From Nematostella vectensis (lineage: Eukaryota; Cnidaria; Anthozoa; Actiniaria; Edwardsiidae): a stretch of 64,000 bases of DNA. Position numbers and translations under genes: made by a program. The DNA lies in assembly GCF_932526225.1 (NCBI RefSeq), contig NC_064048.1, positions 12,035,665 to 12,099,664 on the forward strand, in the 5' to 3' direction. The notes below the pieces were generated by a model. It saw only the letters and a list, made by a program, of their open reading frames with translations, searched no databases and was not told where the DNA came from. Position 1 is the stretch's first letter; each line of letters begins with the position of its first letter. Positions 8,036 to 22,178 of this stretch are shown here, one piece after another.

Positions 8036-8528
8036 GTTCAAGATAACGTTTTTTAGTATTTTTTTATAATACTCATCAAAAAAGTGGTGTGACATAGGTT
8101 CGTCTACCTGATCCAGGATACTAAAGATACAGGCTTGATATGCATTATATACAGCTAGCAAAATGAGCTTGCTAGCTTTACTGATTATTTGTATTCGATA
8201 TTTTCCTAGTAAGAGAACAAAAATAAAAAGCAAAGAGTCGAGGAAGTAAACAAGTTATGTGATCTTTAATGCTTTATTAGGAGGGGTACATTTTGTACAA
8301 AGAAGCATACATAGAATATGCTTAAAAGTGCAGTGTGATGAAGAGCTTTGCAATAGCTCTCCGGCCAGGACACAATGAATTTCAGTCAAATTCTAATGTT
8401 GACCTAAGAGCCTTTGGTCCATGTGGAAGACTTAAATTCAAAGGAAATGCCCACAAACTGTCAATAAACATTCAGTAAAATATCGAATATTATTTTAACA
8501 AAGCATTGACAACTATTAAAGTTCAACT
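6823..8528 (+). repeat. Monomer 5 (1706 bp), type B
   Basis: B box 7963-7973; T tract of 28. Carries the linked type-B states G7118, A7334 and C8272 plus 7 A in the A-rich tract. A7334 breaks the GGAAAATTTTCC palindrome and puts a stop in the minus-strand reading frame found in other copies. Confidence 0.97.
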
Positions 8529-9706
8529 GTGTGTAGACAATTGAAAGCCTACAAGAAACACTGACTCCAGACATGCGCAGTGCCATGACGCTGCCCCTTT
8601 AATGAGTGGAGAGGGGAGGGATACAAGTTTATTAAAAGTCTATTTGTGAGACCAACAAACTGGTTGAAAGAACAAGCGTGTTAATAGTAAAACAATTATT
8701 TGATTACAAAACTACTGTAGATTCCTTTGCACCAAGATAATAACACACATTATTTTGTTTGTTATTTAGGAGGAACGATACGAGCTCTACGAGACAAATG
8801 AGAAGTATTTATTACTCATCTAAGTTATACACGTAAATAATAATATTCAAAAGAACTACTGTAACTAAGTAAGTAACACTCACATGTTTTTAAAATTTTA
8901 AATAAGTATACAGTTTCATTCAGATACATCTTGTGGTCACTGTGCCATCTACAGGGCCATACCCAAAGCACCTGTGCACCCCATCCAACTAAGGGCATCG
9001 GCTGCACAGATGTTCCTGATAAATGGGGCAGGAAAATTTACCGCGACACCGTGCTTTCATGGTCCCCCATGATTCCTTGTTGGGTGAAGCCCCTCTAGAT
9101 GTTGACATGTCAACTTCGCAGTCACATGAAAGAAATGTCTAATAGTGTTTTGCAGTCAAGTTGGTTTACGATAATTGGTTACAATAGTTGGTTACAATAA
9201 TTTTGAAAAATTGTTATCATAGCTATGGTCAAATACTGTACATAGAACTGCAAATAAAAAGACTAAAAAAATAATAATAAAAATAAAGCAAAACTAAAAG
9301 TAAAGCAAAAAACGACAGAGACATTCTGTACACAATAAAAGACAATGCGCCCGCGTGCGTTACGATGCCACGCCGACATAGCGAGCCCCCAAGGGACCCA
9401 AAACGCCCACATAGACCTGTATTTTTTTTCATCCTATATCTCAGCGAGCTGTGCGTGGCGTAACCGTATTACAGGCCTGGGATCCTGGTTATTGTCCTCC
9501 CCATTAATGCGCGGGTTGGAATACCTTGCAAGAGTGTTGTACAGCATATTCGCCGGAAATATCGGTGCTTGGGGCCTTCGGGTTCTTTACAGCCTTCCGT
9601 AAAAGCCTTGTGCTGCCATACCGATTGGGTAATCCGTATGTATGGTTTCCGTTTTGTTCTTTAGGCCGGGTTCGATCCCAGGCCAATGGCCTTTTTTTTT
9701 CTCTAT

Positions 9707-9741
<35 letters not shown>

Positions 9742-10234
9742 GTTCAAGATAACGTTTTTTAGTATTTTTTTATAATACTCATCAAAAAAGTGGTGTGACA
9801 TAGGTTCGTCTACCTGATCCAGGATACTAAAGATACAGGCTTGATATGCATTATATACAGCTAGCAAAATGAGCTTGCTAGCTTTACTGATTATTTGTAT
9901 TCGATATTTTCCTAGTAAGAGAACAAAAATAAAAAGCAAAGAGTCGAGGAAGTAAACAAGTTATGTGATCTTTAATGCTTTATTAGGAGGGGTACATTTT
10001 GTACAAAGAAGCATACATAGAATATGCTTAAAAGTGCAGTGTGATGAAGAGCTTTGCAATAGCTCTCCGGCCAGGACACAATGAATTTCAGTCAAATTCT
10101 AATGTTGACCTAAGAGCCTTTGGTCCATGTGGAAGACTTAAATTCAAAGGAAATGCCCACAAACTGTCAATAAACATTCAGTAAAATATCGAATATTATT
10201 TTAACAAAGCATTGACAACTATTAAAGTTCAACT
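8529..10234 (+). repeat. Monomer 6 (1706 bp), type B
   Basis: B box 9669-9679; T tract of 28. Type-B states G8824, A9040 and C9978 with 7 A in the A-rich tract. Nearly identical to the adjacent monomer 5, so the pair looks like a local tandem duplication. Confidence 0.97.
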
Positions 10235-11412
10235 GTGTGTAGACAATTGAAAGCCTACAAGAAACACTGACTCCAGACATGCGCAGTGCCATGACGCTGC
10301 CCCTTTAATGAGTGGAGAGGGGAGGGATACAAGTTTATTAAAAGTCTATTTGTGAGACCAACAAACTGGTTGAAAGAACAAGCGTGTCAATAGTAAAACA
10401 ATTATTTGATTACAAAACTACTGTAGATTCCTTTGCACCAAGATAATAACACACATTATTTTGTTTGTTATTTAGGAGGAACGATACGAGCTCTACGAGA
10501 CAAATGAGAAGTATTTATTACTCATCTAAATTATACACGTAAATAATAATATTCAAAAGAACTACTGTAACTAAGTAAGTAACACTCACATGTTTTTAAA
10601 ATTTTAAATAAGTATACAGTTTCATTCAGATACATCTTGTGGTCACTGTGCCATCTACAGGGCCATACCCAAAGCACCTGTGCACCCCATCCAACTAAGG
10701 GCATCGGCTGCACAGATGTTCCTGATAAATGGGGCAGGAAAATTTTCCGCGACACCGTGCTTTCATGGTCCCCCATGATTCCTTGTTGGGTGAAGCCCCT
10801 CTAGATGTTGACATGTCAACTTCGCAGTCACATGAAAGAAATGTCTAATAGTGTTTTGCAGTCAAGTTGGTTTACGATAATTGGTTACAATAGTTGGTTA
10901 CAATAATTTTGAAAAATTGTTATCATAGCTATGGTCAAATACTGTACATAGAACTGCAAATAAAAAGACTAAAAAAAATAATAATAAAAATAAAGCAAAA
11001 CTAAAAGTAAAGCAAAAAACGACAGAGACATTCTGTACACAATAAAAGACAATGCGCCCGCGTGCGTTACGATGCCACGCCGACATAGCGAGCCCCCAAG
11101 GGACCCAAAACGCCCACATAGACCTGTATTTTTTTTCATCCTATATCTCAGCGAGCTGTGCGTGGCGTAACCGTATTACAGGCCTGGGATCCTGGTTATT
11201 GTCCTCCCCATTAATGCGCGGGTTGGAATACCTTGCAAGAGTGTTGTACAGCATATTCGCCGGAAATATCGGTGCTTGGGGCCTTCGGGTTCTTTACAGC
11301 CTTCCGTAAAAGCCTTGTGCTGCCATACCGATTGGGTAATCCGTATGTATGGTTTCCGTTTTGTTCTTTAGGCCGGGTTCGATCCCAGGCCAATGGCCTT
11401 TTTTTTCTCTAT

Positions 11413-11448
<36 letters not shown>

Positions 11449-11942
11449 GTTCAAGATAACGTTTTTTTAGTATTTTTTTATAATACTCATCAAAAAAGTG
11501 GTGTGACATAGGTTCGTCTACCTGATCCAGGATACTAAAGATACAGGCTTGATATGCATTATATACAGCTAGCAAAATGAGCTTGCTAGCTTTACTGATT
11601 ATTTGTATTCGATATTTTCCTAGTAAGAGAACAAAAATAAAAAGCAAAGAGTCGAGGAAGTAAACAAGTTATGTGATCTTTAATGTTTTATTAGGAGGGG
11701 TACATTTTGTACAAAGAAGCATACATAGAATATGCTTAAAAGTGCAGTGTGATGAAGAGCTTTGCAATAGCTCTCCGGCCAGGACACAATGAATTTCAGT
11801 CAAATTCTAATGTTGACCTAAGAGCCTTTGGTCCATGTGGAAGACTTAAATTCAAAGGAAATGCCCACAAACTGTCAATAAACATTCAGTAAAATATCGA
11901 ATATTATTTTAACAAAGCATTGACAACTATTAAAGTTCAACT
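10235..11942 (+). repeat. Monomer 7 (1708 bp), type C
   Basis: B box 11376-11386; T tract of 30. Type-C states: C10388, an 8-T instead of 9-T run after the B box, loss of one G before the long T tract, and 7 instead of 6 T in the AACGTTT run downstream. All four recur in monomer 14. Last unit of the first 7-monomer block. Confidence 0.97.
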
Positions 11943-13123
11943 GTGTGTAGACAATTGAAAGCCTACAAGAAACACTGACTCCAGACATGCGCAGTGCCAT
12001 GACGCTGCCCCTTTAATGAGTGGAGAGGGGAGGGATACAAGTTTATTAAAAGTCTATTTGTGAGACCAACAAACTGGTTGAAAGAACAAGCGTGTTAATA
12101 GTAAAACAATTATTTGATTACAAAACTACTGTAGATTCCTTTGCACCAAGATAATAACACACATTATTTTGTTTGTTATTTAGGAGGAACGATACGAGCT
12201 CTACGAGACAAATGAGAAGTATTTATTACTCATCTAAATTATACACGTAAATAATAATATTCAAAAGAACTACTGTAACTAAGTAAGTAACACTCACATG
12301 TTTTTAAAATTTTAAATAAGTATACAGTTTCATTCAGATACATCTTGTGGTCACTGTGCCATCTACAGGGCCATACCCAAAGCACCTGTGCACCCCATCC
12401 AACTAAGGGCATCGGCTGCACAGATGTTCCTGATAAATGGGGCAGGAAAATTTTCCGCGACACCGTGCTTTCATGGTCCCCCATGATTCCTTGTTGGGTG
12501 AAGCCCCTCTAGATGTTGACATGTCAACTTCGCAGTCACATGAAAGAAATGTCTAATAGTGTTTTGCAGTCAAGTTGGTTTACGATAATTGGTTACAATA
12601 GTTGGTTACAATAATTTTGAAAAATTGTTATCATAGCTATGGTCAAATACTGTACATAGAACTGCAAATAAAAAGACTAAAAAAAATAATAATAAAAATA
12701 AAGCAAAACTAAAAGTAAAGCAAAAAACGACAGAGACATTCTGTACACAATAAAAGACAATGCGCCCGCGTGCGTTACGATGCCACGCCGACATAGCGAG
12801 CCCCCAAGGGACCCAAAACGCCCACATAGACCTGTATTTTTTTTCATCCTATATCTCAGCGAGCTGTGCGTGGCGTAACCGTATTACAGGCCTGGGATCC
12901 TGGTTATTGTCCTCCCCATTAATGCGCGGGTTGGAATACCTTGCAAGAGTGTTGTACAGCATATTCGCCGGAAATATCGGTGCTTGGGGCCTTCGGGTTC
13001 TTTACAGCCTTCCGTAAAAGCCTTGTGCTGCCATACCGATTGTGTAATCCGTATGTATGGTTTCCGTTTTGTTCTTTAGGCCGGGTTCGATCCCAGGCCA
13101 ATGGCCTTTTTTTTTCTCTATGG

Positions 13124-13154
<31 letters not shown>

Positions 13155-13647
13155 GTTCAAGATAACGTTTTTTAGTATTTTTTTATAATACTCATCAAAA
13201 AAGTGGTGTGACATAGGTTCGTCTACCTGATCCAGGATACTAAAGATACAGGCTTGATATGCATTATATACAGCTAGCAAAATGAGCTTGCTAGCTTTAC
13301 TGATTATTTGTATTCGATATTTTCCTAGTAAGAGAACAAAAATAAAAAGCAAAGAGTCGAGGAAGTAAACAAGTTATGTGATCTTTAATGTTTTATTAGG
13401 AGGGGTACATTTTGTACAAAGAAGCATACATAGAATATGCTTAAAAGTGCAGTGTGATGAAGAGCTTTGCAATAGCTCTCCGGCCAGGACACAATGAATT
13501 TCAGTCAAATTCTAATGTTGACCTAAGAGCCTTTGGTCCATGTGGAAGACTTAAATTCAAAGGAAATGCCCACAAACTGTCAATAAACATTCAGTAAAAT
13601 ATCGAATATTATTTTAACAAAGCATTGACAACTATTAAAGTTCAACT
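11943..13647 (+). repeat. Monomer 8 (1705 bp)
   Basis: B box 13084-13094; T tract of 26. Private T13043 changes the weak A-box-like TGGGTAATCCG to TGTGTAATCCG. Otherwise it matches monomer 1, and it opens the second 7-monomer block. Confidence 0.97.
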
Positions 13648-14824
13648 GTGTGTAGACAATTGAAAGCCTACAAGAAACACTGACTCCAGACATGCGCAGT
13701 GCCATGACGCTGCCCCTTTAATGAGTGGAGAGGGGAGGGATACAAGTTTATTAAAAGTCTATTTGTGAGACCAACAAACTGGTTGAAAGAACAAGCGTGT
13801 TAATAGTAAAACAATTATTTGATTACAAAACTACTGTAGATTCCTTTGCACCAAGATAATAACACACATTATTTTGTTTGTTATTTAGGAGGAACGATAC
13901 GAGCTCTACGAGACAAATGAGAAGTATTTATTACTCATCTAAATTATACACGTAAATAATAATATTCAAAAGAACTACTGTAACTAAGTAAGTAACACTC
14001 ACATGTTTTTAAAATTTTAAATAAGTATACAGTTTCATTCAGATACATCTTGTGGTCACTGTGCCATCTACAGGGCCATACCCAAAGCACCTGTGCACCC
14101 CATCCAACTAAGGGCATCGGCTGCACAGATGTTCCTGATAAATGGGGCAGGAAAATTTTCCGCGACACCGTGCTTTCATGGTCCCCCATGATTCCTTGTT
14201 GGGTGAAGCCCCTCTAGATGTTGACATGTCAACTTCGCAGTCACATGAAAGAAATGTCTAATAGTGTTTTGCAGTCAAGTTGGTTTACGATAATTGGTTA
14301 CAATAGTTGGTTACAATAATTTTGAAAAATTGTTATCATAGCTATGGTCAAATACTGTACATAGAACTGCAAATAAAAAGACTAAAAAAATAATAATAAA
14401 AATAAAGCAAAACTAAAAGTAAAGCAAAAAACGACAGAGACATTCTGTACACAATAAAAGACAATGCGCCCGCGTGCGTTACGATGCCACGCCGACATAG
14501 CGAGCCCCCAAGGGACCCAAAACGCCCACATAGACCTGTATTTTTTTCATCCTATATCTCAGCGAGCTGTGCGTGGCGTAACCGTATTACAGGCCTGGGA
14601 TCCTGGTTATTGTCCTCCCCATTAATGCGCGGGTTGGAATACCTTGCAAGAGTGTTGTACAGCATATTCGCCGGAAATATCGGTGCTTGGGGCCTTCGGG
14701 TTCTTTACAGCCTTCCGTAAAAGCCTTGTGCTGCCATACCGATTGGGTAATCCGTATGTATGGTTTCCGTTTTGTTCTTTAGGCCGGGTTCGATCCCAGG
14801 CCAATGGCCTTTTTTTTTCTCTAT

Positions 14825-14861
<37 letters not shown>

Positions 14862-15354
14862 GTTCAAGATAACGTTTTTTAGTATTTTTTTATAATACTC
14901 ATCAAAAAAGTGGTGTGACATAGGTTCGTCTACCTGATCCAGGATACTAAAGATACAGGCTTGATATGCATTATATACAGCTAGCAAAATGAGCTTGCTA
15001 GCTTTACTGATTATTTGTATTCGATATTTTCCTAGTAAGAGAACAAAAATAAAAAGCAAAGAGTCGAGGAAGTAAACAAGTTATGTGATCTTTAATGTTT
15101 TATTAGGAGGGGTACATTTTGTACAAAGAAGCATACATAGAATATGCTTAAAAGTGCAGTGTGATGAAGAGCTTTGCAATAGCTCTCCGGCCAGGACACA
15201 ATGAATTTCAGTCAAATTCTAATGTTGACCTAAGAGCCTTTGGTCCATGTGGAAGACTTAAATTCAAAGGAAATGCCCACAAACTGTCAATAAACATTCA
15301 GTAAAATATCGAATATTATTTTAACAAAGCATTGACAACTATTAAAGTTCAACT
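13648..15354 (+). repeat. Monomer 9 (1707 bp)
   Basis: B box 14787-14797; T tract of 30. Shares with monomer 2 the 7-T run (14541-14547) and 7 A in the A-rich tract. The 2-bp longer T tract accounts for the length difference from monomer 2. Confidence 0.97.
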
Positions 15355-16535
15355 GTGTGTAGACAATTGAAAGCCTACAAGAAACACTGACTCCAGACAT
15401 GCGCAGTGCCATGACGCTGCCCCTTTAATGAGTGGAGAGGGGAGGGATACAAGTTTATTAAAAGTCTATTTGTGAGACCAACAAACTGGTTGAAAGAACA
15501 AGCGTGTTAATAGTAAAACAATTATTTGATTACAAAACTACTGTAGATTCCTTTGCACCAAGATAATAACACACATTATTTTGTTTGTTATTTAGGAGGA
15601 ACGATACGAGCTCTACGAGACAAATGAGAAGTATTTATTACTCATCTAAATTATACACGTAAATAATAATATTCAAAAGAACTACTGTAACTAAGTAAGT
15701 AACACTCACATGTTTTTAAAATTTTAAATAAGTATACAGTTTCATTCAGATACATCTTGTGGTCACTGTGCCATCTACAGGGCCATACCCAAAGCACCTG
15801 TGCACCCCATCCAACTAAGGGCATCGGCTGCACAGATGTTCCTGATAAATGGGGCAGGAAAATTTTCCGCGACACCGTGCTTTCATGGTCCCCCATGATT
15901 CCTTGTTGGGTGAAGCCCCTCTAGATGTTGACATGTCAACTTCGCAGTCACATGAAAGAAATGTCTAATAGTGTTTTGCAGTCAAGTTGGTTTACGATAA
16001 TTGGTTACAATAGTTGGTTACAATAATTTTGAAAAATTGTTATCATAGCTATGGTCAAATACTGTACATAGAACTGCAAATAAAAAGACTAAAAAAAATA
16101 ATAATAATAATAAAGCAAAACTAAAAGTAAAGCAAAAAACGACAGAGACATTCTGTACACAATAAAAGACAATGCGCCCGCGTGCGTTACGATGCCACGC
16201 CGACATAGCGAGCCCCCAAGGGACCCAAAAAGCCCACATAGACCTGTATTTTTTTTCATCCTATATCTCAGCGAGCTGTGCGTGGCGTAACCGTATTACA
16301 GGCCTGGGATCCTGGTTATTGTCCTCCCCATTAATGCGCGGGTTGGAATACCTTGCAAGAGTGTTGTACAGCATATTCGCCGGAAATATCGGTGCTTGGG
16401 GCCTTCGGGTTCTTTACAGCCTTCCGTAAAAGCCTTGTGCTGCCATACCGATTGGGTAATCCGTATGTATGGTTTCCGTTTTGTTCTTTAGGCCGGGTTC
16501 GATCCCAGGCCAATGGCCTTTTTTTTTCTCTATGG

Positions 16536-16567
<32 letters not shown>

Positions 16568-17060
16568 GTTCAAGATAACGTTTTTTAGTATTTTTTTATA
16601 ATACTCATCAAAAAAGTGGTGTGACATAGGTTCGTCTACCTGATCCAGGATACTAAAGATACAGGCTTGATATGCATTATATACAGCTAGCAAAATGAGC
16701 TTGCTAGCTTTACTGATTATTTGTATTCGATATTTTCCTAGTAAGAGAACAAAAATAAAAAGCAAAGAGTCGAGGAAGTAAACAAGTTATGTGATCTTTA
16801 ATGTTTTATTAGGAGGGGTACATTTTGTACAAAGAAGCATACATAGAATATGCTTAAAAGTGCAGTGTGATGAAGAGCTTTGCAATAGCTCTCCGGCCAG
16901 GACACAATGAATTTCAGTCAAATTCTAATGTTGACCTAAGAGCCTTTGGTCCATGTGGAAGACTTAAATTCAAAGGAAATGCCCACAAACTGTCAATAAA
17001 CATTCAGTAAAATATCGAATATTATTTTAACAAAGCATTGACAACTATTAAAGTTCAACT
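15355..17060 (+). repeat. Monomer 10 (1706 bp)
   Basis: B box 16496-16506; T tract of 27. Shares with monomer 3 the extra AAT in the A-rich tract and A16231 (AAAAAGCCC), but keeps the CCC that monomer 3 shortened. Confidence 0.97.
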
Positions 17061-18239
17061 GTGTGTAGACAATTGAAAGCCTACAAGAAACACTGACTCC
17101 AGACATGCGCAGTGCCATGACGCTGCCCCTTTAATGAGTGGAGAGGGGAGGGATACAAGTTTATTAAAAGTCTATTTGTGAGACCAACAAACTGGTTGAA
17201 AGAACAAGCGTGTTAATAGTAAAACAATTATTTGATTACAAAACTACTGTAGATTCCTTTGCACCAAGATAATAACACACATTATTTTGTTTGTTATTTA
17301 GGAGGAACGATACGAGCTCTACGAGACAAATGAGAAGTATTTATTACTCATCTAAATTATACACGTAAATAATAATATTCAAAAGAACTACTGTAACTAA
17401 GTAAGTAACACTCACATGTTTTTAAAATTTTAAATAAGTATACAGTTTCATTCAGATACATCTTGTGGTCACTGTGCCATCTACAGGGCCATACCCAAAG
17501 CACCTGTGCACCCCATCCAACTAAGGGCATCGGCTGCACAGATGTTCCTGATAAATGGGGCAGGAAAATTTTCCGCGACACCGTGCTTTCATGGTCCCCC
17601 ATGATTCCTTGTTGGGTGAAGCCCCTCTAGATGTTGACATGTCAACTTCGCAGTCACATGAAAGAAATGTCTAATAGTGTTTTGCAGTCAAGTTGGTTTA
17701 CGATAATTGGTTACAATAGTTGGTTACAATAATTTTGAAAAATTGTTATCATAGCTATGGTCAAATACTGTACATAGAACTGCAAATAAAAAGACTAAAA
17801 AAAATAATAATAAAAATAAAGCAAAACTAAAAGTAAAGCAAAAAACGACAGAGACATTCTGTACACAATAAAAGACAATGCGCCCGCGTGCGTTACGATG
17901 CCACGCCGACATAGCGAGCCCCCAAGGGACCCAAAACGCCCACATAGACCTGTATTTTTTTTCATCCTATATCTCAGCGAGCTGTGCGTGGCGTAACCGT
18001 ATTACAGGCCTGGGATCCTGGTTATTGTCCTCCCCATTAATGCGCGGGTTGGAATACCTTGCAAGAGTGTTGTACAGCATATTCGCCGGAAATATCGGTG
18101 CTTGGGGCCTTCGGGTTCTTTACAGCCTTCCGTAAAAGCCTTGTGCTGCCATACCGATTGGGTAATCCGTATGTATGGTTTCCGTTTTGTTCTTTAGGCC
18201 GGGTTCGATCCCAGGCCAATGGCCTTTTTTTTTCTCTAT

Positions 18240-18274
<35 letters not shown>

Positions 18275-18767
18275 GTTCAAGATAACGTTTTTTAGTATTT
18301 TTTTATAATACTCATCAAAAAAGTGGTGTGACATAGGTTCGTCTACCTGATCCAGGATACTAAAGATACAGGCTTGATATGCATTATATACAGCTAGCAA
18401 AATGAGCTTGCTAGCTTTACTGATTATTTGTATTCGATATTTTCCTAGTAAGAGAACAAAAATAAAAAGCAAAGAGTCGAGGAAGTAAACAAGTTATGTG
18501 ATCTTTAATGTTTTATTAGGAGGGGTACATTTTGTACAAAGAAGCATACATAGAATATGCTTAAAAGTGCAGTGTGATGAAGAGCTTTGCAATAGCTCTC
18601 CGGCCAGGACACAATGAATTTCAGTCAAATTCTAATGTTGACCTAAGAGCCTTTGGTCCATGTGGAAGACTTAAATTCAAAGGAAATGCCCACAAACTGT
18701 CAATAAACATTCAGTAAAATATCGAATATTATTTTAACAAAGCATTGACAACTATTAAAGTTCAACT
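17061..18767 (+). repeat. Monomer 11 (1707 bp)
   Basis: B box 18202-18212; T tract of 28. Same length and T tract as monomer 4; no private change noticed. Confidence 0.96.
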
Positions 18768-19945
18768 GTGTGTAGACAATTGAAAGCCTACAAGAAACAC
18801 TGACTCCAGACATGCGCAGTGCCATGACGCTGCCCCTTTAATGAGTGGAGAGGGGAGGGATACAAGTTTATTAAAAGTCTATTTGTGAGACCAACAAACT
18901 GGTTGAAAGAACAAGCGTGTTAATAGTAAAACAATTATTTGATTACAAAACTACTGTAGATTCCTTTGCACCAAGATAATAACACACATTATTTTGTTTG
19001 TTATTTAGGAGGAACGATACGAGCTCTACGAGACAAATGAGAAGTATTTATTACTCATCTAAGTTATACACGTAAATAATAATATTCAAAAGAACTACTG
19101 TAACTAAGTAAGTAACACTTACATGTTTTTAAAATTTTAAATAAGTATACAGTTTCATTCAGATACATCTTGTGGTCACTGTGCCATCTACAGGGCCATA
19201 CCCAAAGCACCTGTGCACCCCATCCAACTAAGGGCATCGGCTGCACAGATGTTCCTGATAAATGGGGCAGGAAAATTTACCGCGACACCGTGCTTTCATG
19301 GTCCCCCATGATTCCTTGTTGGGTGAAGCCCCTCTAGATGTTGACATGTCAACTTCGCAGTCACATGAAAGAAATGTCTAATAGTGTTTTGCAGTCAAGT
19401 TGGTTTACGATAATTGGTTACAATAGTTGGTTACAATAATTTTGAAAAATTGTTATCATAGCTATGGTCAAATACTGTACATAGAACTGCAAATAAAAAG
19501 ACTAAAAAAATAATAATAAAAATAAAGCAAAACTAAAAGTAAAGCAAAAAACGACAGAGACATTCTGTACACAATAAAAGACAATGCGCCCGCGTGCGTT
19601 ACGATGCCACGCCGACATAGCGAGCCCCCAAGGGACCCAAAACGCCCACATAGACCTGTATTTTTTTTCATCCTATATCTCAGCGAGCTGTGCGTGGCGT
19701 AACCGTATTACAGGCCTGGGATCCTGGTTATTGTCCTCCCCATTAATGCGCGGGTTGGAATACCTTGCAAGAGTGTTGTACAGCATATTCGCCGGAAATA
19801 TCGGTGCTTGGGGCCTTCGGGTTCTTTACAGCCTTCCGTAAAAGCCTTGTGCTGCCATACCGATTGGGTAATCCGTATGTATGGTTTCCGTTTTGTTCTT
19901 TAGGCCGGGTTCGATCCCAGGCCAATGGCCTTTTTTTTTCTCTAT

Positions 19946-19980
<35 letters not shown>

Positions 19981-20473
19981 GTTCAAGATAACGTTTTTTA
20001 GTATTTTTTTATAATACTCATCAAAAAAGTGGTGTGACATAGGTTCGTCTACCTGATCCAGGATACTAAAGATACAGGCTTGATATGCATTATATACAGC
20101 TAGCAAAATGAGCTTGCTAGCTTTACTGATTATTTGTATTCGATATTTTCCTAGTAAGAGAACAAAAATAAAAAGCAAAGAGTCGAGGAAGTAAACAAGT
20201 TATGTGATCTTTAATGCTTTATTAGGAGGGGTACATTTTGTACAAAGAAGCATACATAGAATATGCTTAAAAGTGCAGTGTGATGAAGAGCTTTGCAATA
20301 GCTCTCCGGCCAGGACACAATGAATTTCAGTCAAATTCTAATGTTGACCTAAGAGCCTTTGGTCCATGTGGAAGACTTAAATTCAAAGGAAATGCCCACA
20401 AACTGTCAATAAACATTCAGTAAAATATCGAATATTATTTTAACAAAGCATTGACAACTATTAAAGTTCAACT
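18768..20473 (+). repeat. Monomer 12 (1706 bp), type B
   Basis: B box 19908-19918; T tract of 28. Type-B states G19063, A19279 and C20217 with 7 A. Private T19120. Partner of monomer 5. Confidence 0.97.
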
Positions 20474-21652
20474 GTGTGTAGACAATTGAAAGCCTACAAG
20501 AAACACTGACTCCAGACATGCGCAGTGCCATGACGCTGCCCCTTTAATGAGTGGAGAGGGGAGGGATACAAGTTTATTAAAAGTCTATTTGTGAGACCAA
20601 CAAACTGGTTGAAAGAACAAGCGTGTTAATAGTAAAACAATTATTTGATTACAAAACTACTGTAGATTCCTTTGCACCAAGATAATAACACACATTATTT
20701 TGTTTGTTATTTAGGAGGAACGATACGAGCTCTACGAGACAAATGAGAAGTATTTATTACTCATCTAAGTTATACACGTAAATAATAATATTCAAAAGAA
20801 CTACTGTAACTAAGTAAGTAACACTCACATGTTTTTAAAATTTTAAATAAGTATACAGTTTCATTCAGATACATCTTGTGGTCACTGTGCCATCTACAGG
20901 GCCATACCCAAAGCACCTGTGCACCCCATCCAACTAAGGGCATCGGCTGCACAGATGTTCCTGATAAATGGGGCAGGAAAATTTACCGCGACACCGTGCT
21001 TTCATGGTCCCCCATGATTCCTTGTTGGGTGAAGCCCCTCTAGATGTTGACATGTCAACTTCGCAGTCACATGAAAGAAATGTCTAATAGTGTTTTGCAG
21101 TCAAGTTGGTTTACGATAATTGGTTACAATAGTTGGTTACAATAATTTTGAAAAATTGTTATCATAGCTATGGTCAAATACTGTACATAGAACTGCAAAT
21201 AAAAAGACTAAAAAAATAATAATAAAAATAAAGCAAAACTAAAAGTAAAGCAAAAAACGACAGAGACATTCTGTACACAATAAAAGACAATGCGCCCGCG
21301 TGCGTTACGATGCCACGCCGACATAGCGAGCCCCCAAGGGACCCAAAACGCCCACATAGACCTGTATTTTTTTTCATCCTATATCTCAGCGAGCTGTGCG
21401 TGGCGTAACCGTATTACAGGCCTGGGATCCTGGTTATTGTCCTCCCCATTAATGCGCGGGTTGGAATACCTTGCAAGAGTGTTGTACAGCATATTCGCCG
21501 GAAATATCGGTGCTTGGGGCCTTCGGGTTCTTTACAGCCTTCCGTAAAAGCCTTGTGCTGCCATACCGATTGGGTAATCCGTATGTATGGTTTCCGTTTT
21601 GTTCTTTAGGCCGGGTTCGATCCCAGGCCAATGGCCTTTTTTTTTCTCTATG

Positions 21653-21685
<33 letters not shown>

Positions 21686-22178
21686 GTTCAAGATAACGTT
21701 TTTTAGTATTTTTTTATAATACTCATCAAAAAAGTGGTGTGACATAGGTTCGTCTACCTGATCCAGGATACTAAAGATACAGGCTTGATATGCATTATAT
21801 ACAGCTAGCAAAATGAGCTTGCTAGCTTTACTGATTATTTGTATTCGATATTTTCCTAGTAAGAGAACAAAAATAAAAAGCAAAGAGTCGAGGAAGTAAA
21901 CAAGTTATGTGATCTTTAATGCTTTATTAGGAGGGGTACATTTTGTACAAAGAAGCATACATAGAATATGCTTAAAAGTGCAGTGTGATGAAGAGCTTTG
22001 CAATAGCTCTCCGGCCAGGACACAATGAATTTCAGTCAAATTCTAATGTTGACCTAAGAGCCTTTGGTCCATGTGGAAGACTTAAATTCAAAGGAAATGC
22101 CCACAAACTGTCAATAAACATTCAGTAAAATATCGAATATTATTTTAACAAAGCATTGACAACTATTAAAGTTCAACT
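20474..22178 (+). repeat. Monomer 13 (1705 bp), type B
   Basis: B box 21614-21624; T tract of 28 preceded by ATG instead of ATGG, which accounts for being 1 bp shorter than monomer 6. Type-B states G20769, A20985 and C21922. Confidence 0.97.

Larger units (their letters stand above)
1..11942. repeat. Higher-order block, copy 1 (monomers 1-7)
   Basis: Seven monomers whose private variants recur in the same order in the next 11.94 kb: monomer 2 (7 T), 3 (extra AAT, AAAAAGCCC), 5 and 6 (type B), 7 (type C). T-tract lengths run 26-28-27-28-28-28-30. The block is defined by comparison with monomers 8-14; its true left edge may lie outside the window. Confidence 0.92.
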